Below are positions 13,583 to 19,500 of a stretch of 19,500 bases of DNA, in pieces (the stretch's first letter is position 1; each line of letters starts with the position of its first letter). Source of the DNA: JBJHAX01 sp050480705 (GTDB lineage: Bacteria; Actinomycetota; Nitriliruptoria; Nitriliruptorales; Nitriliruptoraceae); assembly GCA_050480705.1 (NCBI GenBank), contig JBJHAX010000038.1:1-19500 (forward strand). Reading direction: 5' to 3'. Under the pieces are notes generated by a model. That model saw nothing but the letters and a program-made list of their open reading frames with translations, made no database searches and was not told where the DNA came from. The translations under genes were made by a program, and so were the position numbers.

Positions 13583-14364
13583 TGGCCTCAGGTCGTCTCG
13601 CAGGAAAGGTCTGCCTGGTCACCGGTGCGGGCGCTCCCGGTGACGAGATCGGCAATGGACGTGCGGCAGCGCTGGCCTTCGCCCGCGAAGGCGGGAGTGT
13701 GCTCGCTGTCGACCGCGATGCCGGACCGGCGCAGCGGACCGCGGAAATGATCGTCGAAGAGGGGGGTGACGCCGTGTCGTTCACCGGCGACATGACCCGA
13801 CCCGACGACGTCGAAGGCATGGTTGCCGCGGCCGTCGACCGCTGGGGCAGGGTCGACGTGCTCCACAACAATGTCGGTATCACCAGTCTCGGCAACGTCG
13901 TCGAGTCGAGCCTCGACGACTGGAATCGGGTCATCGAGACGAACCTGACCAGTGTGATGCTCACCGGGAAGTTCGCCGTTCCGGTGATGGCCGAACACGG
14001 CGGCGGTTCGATCATCACCGTCTCGTCGGTCGGTGCGTTGCGTCCGCGCGGTCTCACGGCATACACGGCCTCGAAAGGCGGGGTCATCGCCCTGACCCGT
14101 GCCATGGCCTACGACCACGGACCGCAGGGCATCCGGGTGAACTGCATCGCGCCGGGTCCGTTGTTCACCCCGCATGCGGTCTCCCAGGGCATGTCCGACG
14201 AGGACCGCGAACGACGCAGGAACGCCTCACTGCTGAAGATCGAGGGCACGCCGTGGGATGTCGCCCACGCGGCGTTGTATCTCGCCTCCGACGAGTCGCG
14301 CTACGTCACGGCGATCGTGTTGTCGGTCGACGGCGGGGTGGCCATGGCAGGCCCGAGCCGCTGA
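13582..14364 (+). CDS. Short-chain dehydrogenase/reductase (second, NNVG type)
   Basis: This 260-aa SDR has a lengthened cofactor loop TGAGAPGDEIGNG (14-26), HNNVG (95-99) where classical enzymes have NNAG, and catalytic Ser149, Tyr161 and Lys165 (YTASK). It ends with VLSVDGGVAMAG. The start is ATG 13582, overlapping the MFS stop by one base, with SD AAGGAG (13569-13574) and a 7-base gap. It is closely similar to the SDR at 15544, sharing RLAGK, GNG(R/K)A, FAREG, VLAVDR, DRWGRVD and the D(E/V)A(H/N)AALYLASDE-like end. The two look like ancient paralogues flanking the hydroxyacid dehydrogenase. Both probably oxidise a hydroxyl group of the pathway substrate; stereochemistry is unknown. Confidence 0.92.
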   Translation: MASGRLAGKVCLVTGAGAPGDEIGNGRAAALAFAREGGSVLAVDRDAGPAQRTAEMIVEEGGDAVSFTGDMTRPDDVEGMVAAAVDRWGRVDVLHNNVGITSLGNVVESSLDDWNRVIETNLTSVMLTGKFAVPVMAEHGGGSIITVSSVGALRPRGLTAYTASKGGVIALTRAMAYDHGPQGIRVNCIAPGPLFTPHAVSQGMSDEDRERRRNASLLKIEGTPWDVAHAALYLASDESRYVTAIVLSVDGGVAMAGPSR

Positions 14365-14407
14365 TGGTCGGAGATTGGCCGATGCAGACCTGACGGAGGT
14401 AATGGAC

Positions 14408-15367
14408 ATGGTGGAAGCGAAACCTCGGGTCGTCGTCCTCGACGACTATCAGGGCGTCGCGGCGGTCAGTGCCGACTGGTCGTCGGTGGACGTCGACCTG
14501 GTCGTGGTCCGGGAACACATCCGTGACGTGGCCAAGCTCCTCGAGGCGATCGGTGACGCCGCCATCGTCGTCGCTATGCGTGAACGGACGCCGTTGCCCC
14601 GACCGGTCATCGAACAGCTTCCGTCGGTCCGCATGATCGTCACCACGGGTGCGCGCAACGACTCGATCGACGTTGCCGCCGCGAACGAACACGGGATCGT
14701 CGTCTGTGGCACCGATGCGCTGATCTCGCCGACCGCGGAACTCACGTGGGCCCTCATCCTTGCGGTCGCGCGGCGGCTGCCCGACGAGCATCAGCGCATG
14801 CGTTCCGGGGGGTGGCAGGAGACGGTCGGGATCGGACTCGAAGGCCGGACCCTCGGTGTGCTCGGCCTTGGCCGCCTCGGCAGTCGTGTCGCGGCGGTCG
14901 GCAACGCCTTCGGGATGGAGGTGACAGCTTGGAGCGAGAACCTCACCGCCGACGCTGCGTCGTCGCAGGGAGTTCGACGGGTCGATCGCGACGAGTTGTT
15001 CGCCACCGCCGACGTCCTGACCATCCACCAACGGCTCAGTGACCGGACCCGAGGGCTTGTGGGTCGGGACGAGCTCGCGCTCATGAAGTCCGACGCGATC
15101 CTCGTCAACACGTCCCGGGCGGCGATCGTCGACACGGACGCGCTGATGTCGACGCTGCGCGAACGGCGGCTCTTCGGCGCCGGTCTGGACGTCTACGACG
15201 ACGAGCCGTTGCCAGCCGACCACCCGTTGCGAACGATCGACCGCGTGGTTCTCACCCCGCATCTTGGCTACGTGACGCGCGGCAACTATGAGGTGTTCTT
15301 CGACGGTGTGGTCGAAGCGGTCGCAGCGTTCCTGTCCGGATCGCCGATCCGCGTTGTGGAGCCGTGA
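14408..15367 (+). CDS. D-isomer-specific 2-hydroxyacid dehydrogenase
   Basis: This NAD(P)-dependent enzyme interconverts a D-2-hydroxyacid and a 2-oxoacid. The 319-aa protein has the Rossmann motif GVLGLGRLGSRVA (about 150-162) and the catalytic triad Arg237 (NTSRAAIVD), Glu266 (DVYDDEPLP) and His285 (LTPHLGYVT). The cap region GCxxLISPTAELTWALILA-like segment (GTDALISPTAE, 101-111) is typical of this family. The start is ATG 14408 because SD GGAGG (14395-14399) has an 8-base gap to it; ATG 14402 would leave only 2 bases. It lies 43 bp after the second SDR. In this context it could supply or consume the 2-oxoacid used by the E1 components. Confidence 0.92.
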   Translation: MVEAKPRVVVLDDYQGVAAVSADWSSVDVDLVVVREHIRDVAKLLEAIGDAAIVVAMRERTPLPRPVIEQLPSVRMIVTTGARNDSIDVAAANEHGIVVCGTDALISPTAELTWALILAVARRLPDEHQRMRSGGWQETVGIGLEGRTLGVLGLGRLGSRVAAVGNAFGMEVTAWSENLTADAASSQGVRRVDRDELFATADVLTIHQRLSDRTRGLVGRDELALMKSDAILVNTSRAAIVDTDALMSTLRERRLFGAGLDVYDDEPLPADHPLRTIDRVVLTPHLGYVTRGNYEVFFDGVVEAVAAFLSGSPIRVVEP

Positions 15368-15392
15368 CCGGACAGGTCGGATGACGGGACCG

Positions 15393-15511
15393 GCGCGACC
15401 CGGATAGCGCGGCTCGGACAGCGCGACCCGGATAGCGCGGCTCGGACAGCGCGACCCGGATAGCGCGGCTCGGACAGCGCGACCCGGATAGCGCGGCTCG
15501 GACAGTGCGAC
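15393..15511. repeat. 28-bp tandem array, four perfect copies plus a partial, built from two 14-bp half-units
   Basis: Perfect copies occupy 15393-15420, 15421-15448, 15449-15476 and 15477-15504, and a partial one runs on to 15511. Each copy consists of gcgcgacccggata followed by gcgcggctcggaca. These halves match at 11 of 14 positions and differ only by transitions. The array fills the gap between the hydroxyacid dehydrogenase (stop 15367) and the SD of the next gene (15531). The period is not a multiple of three, and there are no spacers, so it is not coding and not CRISPR. Confidence 0.95.
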
Positions 15512-15543
15512 ACAGGATTGTTGTCAACCAGGGAGGTCAGACA

Positions 15544-16350
15544 GTGAGTACGGCACGACTGGCGGGAAAGACCGCCATTATCAGCGGGGCTGGTCAGACA
15601 CCGGGCACCGGCGTCGGTAACGGAAAGGCAACGGCCCTGCTCTTTGCCCGTGAGGGCGCGAAGGTGCTCGCGGTCGACCGAAGCCTGGAAGCGGCGACGG
15701 ATACCGCGAACGAGATCGTCGAGGCGGGCGGCGAAGCCATCGCCTGGCAGACCGATGTGACCGACGAGCAGGCGGTCATCGCCATGGTTCAGGCGTGCAT
15801 GGACCGCTGGGGACGCGTCGACATCTTGCACAACAACGTCGGTGTGAGCCTGGCTGGAGGCGATGCCGAGCTCACCGAGATCGAACCGGAGGCGTTCGCT
15901 CGGGTCACGGCGATCAACATCCAGAGCATGGTGCTCACGTGCAAGCACGTTGTACCCATCATGCGCGAGCAGAAGAGCGGCGTGATCTGCAACATCTCAT
16001 CGATCGCGGCATGGATCGACTATCCGTTGGTCGGCTATCGCACGTCGAAGGCGGGCGTCCTGGCTCTGACGCACAGCCTCGCGATCCGCAATGCGCCGTA
16101 CGGCATCCGTGCCAACGCCATCCTGCCAGGCCTGATCGACACGCCGATGGCCATCGAGAATCGGGTGACGGCCGAGACCAGCCGCGAGGAGATCATCGCG
16201 CAGCGCGACGCCAAGGTCCCGCTCGGAGGCAAGCAGGGCACCGCATGGGACGTGGCCAACGCCGCGTTGTTCCTCGCATCTGACGAAGCCGCGTTCATCA
16301 CAGGGGTCTCGCTCGCGGTGGACGGTGGCCAGAGCCTCGTCACCGGATGA
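15544..16350 (+). CDS. Short-chain dehydrogenase/reductase (third, NNVG type)
   Basis: This 268-aa SDR has the extended cofactor loop SGAGQTPGTGVGNG (14-27), HNNVG (96-100), a serine pair ISSIAAW with catalytic Ser153, and Tyr165/Lys169 in YRTSK. It ends ITGVSLAVDGGQSLVTG. It starts at GTG 15544 with SD GGGAGG (15531-15536) and a 7-base gap. An in-frame GTG at 15505 lies in the end of the tandem repeat and has no SD. It is a paralogue of the SDR at 13582. It is probably the last gene of the catabolic block, since a 233-bp gap with no clear gene follows. Confidence 0.92.
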   Translation: MSTARLAGKTAIISGAGQTPGTGVGNGKATALLFAREGAKVLAVDRSLEAATDTANEIVEAGGEAIAWQTDVTDEQAVIAMVQACMDRWGRVDILHNNVGVSLAGGDAELTEIEPEAFARVTAINIQSMVLTCKHVVPIMREQKSGVICNISSIAAWIDYPLVGYRTSKAGVLALTHSLAIRNAPYGIRANAILPGLIDTPMAIENRVTAETSREEIIAQRDAKVPLGGKQGTAWDVANAALFLASDEAAFITGVSLAVDGGQSLVTG

Positions 16351-16583
16351 CGGCGGCAGTATCGGTGTTGGCGACGAGCCGTCCGGCGGGACGTGTCGAA
16401 TCGTGGCTACGGCGTACCGACAGGTGCCAGGTTCGTGGGGTCGCTACCACGGTCACCGCGTGGAGGACTACTGTGCGCCGGCGCGGTCGGGCGTTGCCGA
16501 ATGCCTGAGCGCGCAAGATCACTCGACGCGGTGTACGACCGGCACTTCGCACGTACCAGTCGACCGGCCCGGAGAATCGGATC

Positions 16584-17762
16584 ATGCGATTGGTAGGGGG
16601 CTCACAGCCCGTTCTTAGCGCCGTCTTGCTCATCTCCGTGCTGCTCGCGGCGTCGTGTGGCTCCGGGCCGGACGAGACCGGCGTTACCGAGACTCCGGAC
16701 GAAGCGGCGCCCGGCCAGCCAGAACCCGCCACGTCTGACGGCGCTTCGGCCCTGTACGCGCAGATCGCAGAGCTCGGTCTCGATGACGACGAACTCGTCG
16801 ACTACCTGTACGAGCGGGCGTTGGAAGAAGGCCAGGTCGTCCATTACGCCGGCGGCAACAGTTTCGTCGAGGAATATGTGCGTGCCTTCGAGCACGAGTT
16901 TCCGGGGGTTCAACTCGTGATCGTCGACACTGGCGCGAACGAGCTTCCGGAGCGCGTCCTGCCCGAATTTCGTGCCGGACGGCACCTGGTCGATGTCGTC
17001 AACTCGATCACGGCCGTCATGGCTTTCGTCGAGCGTGAAGGGGTACTCGCTGAACACCACGGGGTCGTGACCGATCAGGGTCTTCCGAACGAGGCTGTTC
17101 ACCCCCGGTTGATCGAGTATCGGATCGCGCCGTACGGAGTCGTTTGGAACACCGACCTACTCGATGGAGATGACGTGCCCGGCACGTTCGACGAGATACT
17201 CGAAGTGGAGCCTCCAGGGTGTCTCGCGTTACTCCCCGGGACGAATGGATATGTGGCGTTCGTCGACGAGTGGGGGGAGGAGCGCGCGATCCAGTGGGCG
17301 GAACGGTTCGTCGATGCCGGCGGAGTCGGCCGGACCCGGATGGATGCCGTGTTGTCCGCGGTTGCTTCCGGCGAGTTCCCCTGTGCTGCCTTCGCGAACG
17401 TCACGCGTGCCGAGGCAATGATCGTCGAGGACGGTGCTCCGCTTGCATGGCGTCCCGCGGAGTTCGCCCCCGCGAACTCCGCGGCGCTTGCGATCGCCGA
17501 GAACTCGCCGAACCCGCACGCCGCAGCCCTCTACGCCCGATGGCTGGCAGGTGAAGGAGGTGCAGAGGCACTCGTCGCTGCTGGTGAGATACCGCTTCGG
17601 TCCGGTGCGCGTCTCGGTGCTGAGCGGCTGGAAGGGTGGATTACCCCGGGAAGCGACTTGAACGGGCTACTTCACTTCGTCGAACCGCAGGAATCCCTCG
17701 AACTCCTCGAGGCGGCACAGCGGGTCAGTGACATCATCACGCGTGGCTCGCCGAGCAGCTGA
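16584..17762 (+). CDS. Extracellular solute-binding lipoprotein of an ABC transporter (Fe3+/polyamine-type family 1 fold)
   Basis: The 392-aa precursor has a lipoprotein signal: hydrophobic PVLSAVLLISVLLAAS and lipobox A22-A-S-C25. An acidic linker follows. The mature domain opens with EEGQVVHYAGGNSFVEEYVRAFE, the usual first strand of AfuA/FbpA-type binding proteins, and continues with PEFRAGRHLVDVV, YRIAPYGVVWNTDLL and NSAALAIAENSPNPHAAALYARWL. These are hallmarks of the iron/thiamine/phosphonate/polyamine binding-protein group; the ligand is not predictable. It starts at ATG 16584 with GGAG (16571-16574) and a 9-base gap. It converges with the ligase gene, 23 bp away. A PotA/FbpC-type ATPase end at the window edge may belong to the same transporter, although it is on the other strand. 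Confidence 0.85.
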   Translation: MRLVGGSQPVLSAVLLISVLLAASCGSGPDETGVTETPDEAAPGQPEPATSDGASALYAQIAELGLDDDELVDYLYERALEEGQVVHYAGGNSFVEEYVRAFEHEFPGVQLVIVDTGANELPERVLPEFRAGRHLVDVVNSITAVMAFVEREGVLAEHHGVVTDQGLPNEAVHPRLIEYRIAPYGVVWNTDLLDGDDVPGTFDEILEVEPPGCLALLPGTNGYVAFVDEWGEERAIQWAERFVDAGGVGRTRMDAVLSAVASGEFPCAAFANVTRAEAMIVEDGAPLAWRPAEFAPANSAALAIAENSPNPHAAALYARWLAGEGGAEALVAAGEIPLRSGARLGAERLEGWITPGSDLNGLLHFVEPQESLELLEAAQRVSDIITRGSPSS

Positions 17763-17785
17763 CCGTTCTCGGACCGGACCCGTCC

Positions 17786-19306
17786 TCATGGACTCGAGTT
17801 CTCGGCGGTGGTCCAGGTGGTCGCGGAGTCCCGCAGCCGGCGCAGGTCGACCTTGCCAGACGGCAGGGTGGGGAACCCGTGGTGGTACAGGTGGACGGTG
17901 CGAGGGACCGCCGCGGAATGGAGTTCGCGGGCGGCCATGGCATCGATTCGATCGCTGATGTCCGCGGAGGCGTTCGGCTCGATGGCCACATGGGCGTCGA
18001 GACACAGGTTGCCTTCGCTGACCCGGTTGGCGACGACACGCACGTCGAGAACTCCCTCGACTCCGCTGATTCTGTCGGCGACGTCACCTAGGCCGATGTG
18101 GAGGCCTCCGATCTTCACGACGTCATCGAGGCGACCGAGCACCTCGAGCTGCCCCTGATCGTTGATGAGGCCGACGTCCCCGGTTCGGTAACGGACGCGT
18201 CCATCGTCGGTGGCTTCGTGCTCGACGCCTCCACGTACGTCAGGCCGTTCGACGATGATCTCTCCCGACTGCCCCGCTGCTTCCGGCTGTCCTTCGTCCC
18301 CCCGTATCCAAACGCGCGTGTCGTGGTGCGGAACGCCGACGGGAACACGCCCGGATGCAAGCGGTTGGTCCGCGGGGATCAGCAGTTCGCAGATACCGCC
18401 GGTCTCCGTCGTTCCGTAGCCGTGCCGAACGACACACGTCGCCGAGAGCCGTTCGCGCACCGTCCTGACGTCGGACCACGTGATGGCTTCGGAGAACAGG
18501 GAGACGAGCCTCAGGTCGGGAAGGCTGCTTCCAGCGGACTCGGCGGCAGCGAGCCGGCGCAAGTACGTCGGTACGAGGGACAGGTAGGTGATCTTCTGCT
18601 CGGCGAAGACATCGAGGATCGTTCGTTCGTCGATGGTTCGTGCGTCGACGCAGACGATGCTGGCGCCGTGTGTGAGCGCTTCCAGGATTCGTCGGACGAC
18701 GCCTGCGGAAGCCCCGAGCAGTGTCCCGAACCGATCGTGACGCTCGATCCGGGTGGGTGGACGGCGCTTGTCGACGTATCGCCCGAGGTCGGCGAATGTC
18801 TGGATCCGCAGCTTTGGATCGCCGGTTGTCCCCGACGTGAACGCGAGCAGCGCGGGATCGTCGGGCGTGGGCGAGACGGAAGGTTCCTGGATCGGCGGTC
18901 GATCAGGGCCCGCGGAGCGTTGCGTTTCGATATGGCCGACCGCGTGACCGGCATGAAGATGCAGGATGGGATCACCAACCGTGACGGTGACGCCCGCAGC
19001 TTCCGCGAGACGTTCGAGTCGTTCGCCCGGCAGTGCGCGATCGATTGGGACGAACGCACGGCCGACCAACAACGCGGCGACGATACCGATCGCCAACTCG
19101 ATCCCGTCTCTGGGCAGGACACCGATTGCGCCATCCGGAACCGCGTCGTTGATGGCGTTGGCAAGCTGGCTGGCAGCTGCCACGAGCTCCCCGCGTGTGA
19201 TCGTCGTGGCGTCGGTCGTCATGACCGGAACATGTGGCTCCTCGCGCGCGAGCGCCAGCAAATTGGCGGTCACCGCAGGCGTCCGGTTGATGTCGATCAT
19301 GGTCAC
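17786..19306 (-). CDS. AMP-binding (adenylate-forming) ligase, stand-alone acyl/aryl-CoA synthetase or NRPS-like A domain
   Basis: This enzyme class activates a carboxylate with ATP to an acyl-AMP and passes it to CoA or a carrier thiol. The 506-aa protein has the core motifs in order: A3 phosphate loop AFTSGTTGDPK (155-165), A5 YGTTETGG (297-304), A7 YRTGD (373-377), A8 GRLDDVVKIGG and A10 PSGKVDL with catalytic Lys485. No carrier, condensation or thioesterase domain follows, so it acts in trans or on CoA. The start is GTG 19306, which overlaps the stop of the upstream ATPase gene (GTGA); ATG 19300 is an alternative. There is no SD, which is consistent with translational coupling. Pairing an acid-activating enzyme with an ABC importer suggests uptake followed by activation of the same compound (inference). 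Confidence 0.85.
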   Translation of the reverse strand: MTMIDINRTPAVTANLLALAREEPHVPVMTTDATTITRGELVAAASQLANAINDAVPDGAIGVLPRDGIELAIGIVAALLVGRAFVPIDRALPGERLERLAEAAGVTVTVGDPILHLHAGHAVGHIETQRSAGPDRPPIQEPSVSPTPDDPALLAFTSGTTGDPKLRIQTFADLGRYVDKRRPPTRIERHDRFGTLLGASAGVVRRILEALTHGASIVCVDARTIDERTILDVFAEQKITYLSLVPTYLRRLAAAESAGSSLPDLRLVSLFSEAITWSDVRTVRERLSATCVVRHGYGTTETGGICELLIPADQPLASGRVPVGVPHHDTRVWIRGDEGQPEAAGQSGEIIVERPDVRGGVEHEATDDGRVRYRTGDVGLINDQGQLEVLGRLDDVVKIGGLHIGLGDVADRISGVEGVLDVRVVANRVSEGNLCLDAHVAIEPNASADISDRIDAMAARELHSAAVPRTVHLYHHGFPTLPSGKVDLRRLRDSATTWTTAENSSP

Positions 19307-19500
19307 GCTGCGCCGGTATCGGGCACGACGCGGATGTCGTCGGGGCGGACGGTCAACCACACCTCCGATTCATGGCTTGGGACCGTCGTAGGATTCATCC
19401 GTGCGAGGAGTCGACTCGGTCCCACCTGGATGGTGACGTCGACCGACGCACCGTGGAACACCACGTCATGTACCCGACCCTTCATGACGTTCACTCCGTT
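19303..19500 (-). CDS. ABC transporter ATP-binding protein, C-terminal TOBE-like domain (5' part outside window)
   Basis: Only the last 65 residues are visible. The frame is open to the window edge. The stretch starting at NVMKGRVHDVVFHGASVDV and ending VWLTVRPDDIRVV matches the TOBE domain found after the ATPase domain in PotA/FbpC/UgpC-type import ATPases, where it binds regulatory ligands or the partner subunit. The Walker motifs lie outside the window, so the call rests on this domain. The TGA stop overlaps the GTG of the ligase gene by 4 bp, so the two are in one operon. The solute-binding lipoprotein at 16584 is a likely partner. Confidence 0.75.
   Translation of the reverse strand, partial: NGVNVMKGRVHDVVFHGASVDVTIQVGPSRLLARMNPTTVPSHESEVWLTVRPDDIRVVPDTGAA

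Noticed and set aside
15393..15511. CRISPR array
   Set aside because: The 28-bp units are contiguous with no spacers, and there are no cas genes.
16351..16583. Gene or promoter in the gap before the solute-binding lipoprotein
   Set aside because: No frame has coding character. TTGCCG at 16494-16499 has no acceptable -10 at proper spacing, and I see no strong hairpin.

Overview
The window is high-GC DNA with frequent GTG starts, GGAGG-type Shine-Dalgarno (SD) sequences and mostly co-directional genes. This suggests a high-GC Gram-positive chromosome, most likely an actinobacterium of the Acidimicrobiia kind (inference; no rRNA or other marker gene is present). I see no tRNA, rRNA, insertion sequence, phage gene or CRISPR array.

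Layout. (1) 1-1606: end of a nucleotide-sugar dehydrogenase (+) and a convergent dTDP-glucose 4,6-dehydratase (-), the edge of a cell-surface polysaccharide locus. (2) 1607-2681: intergenic region, then the most striking gene, a glutaredoxin-like/DinB-like fusion whose reading frame is interrupted by one in-frame TGA exactly where the first redox cysteine of a CxxC motif should lie. The ATG upstream of the TGA has an excellent SD, and a perfect 8-bp hairpin lies 14 nt after the TGA. The best reading is a selenocysteine protein with a UxxC (Sec-Ala-Ser-Cys) active site; conventional ORF calling would trim it to a truncated DinB-like protein. (3) 2815-6665: an IclR regulator with a good promoter, translationally coupled to a xylose-isomerase-like TIM-barrel enzyme, then E1 beta and E1 alpha of a 2-oxoacid (acetoin/pyruvate-type) dehydrogenase. 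(4) 6666-10576: a structured leader with a possible 45-aa ORF, then a complete tripartite tricarboxylate transporter (TctC lipoprotein, TctB, TctA) with strong hairpins after tctC. (5) 10672-16350: a carboxymuconolactone-decarboxylase-like protein, three short-chain dehydrogenases (SDRs), an MFS transporter and a D-2-hydroxyacid dehydrogenase. (6) 16584-19500: a binding-protein lipoprotein (+), convergent with a stand-alone AMP-forming acyl/aryl ligase and the end of an ABC ATPase (-).

Regions 3-5 read as one catabolic island for an organic acid or sugar-acid-like compound: IclR control, TTT and MFS uptake, NAD(P)-dependent oxidations and a 2-oxoacid dehydrogenase E1. The substrate cannot be named from sequence. 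E2 and E3 partners for E1 are absent here. Four unrelated short tandem repeats (19, 22, 36 and 28 bp units) sit directly after stop codons, an unusual minisatellite-like pattern.
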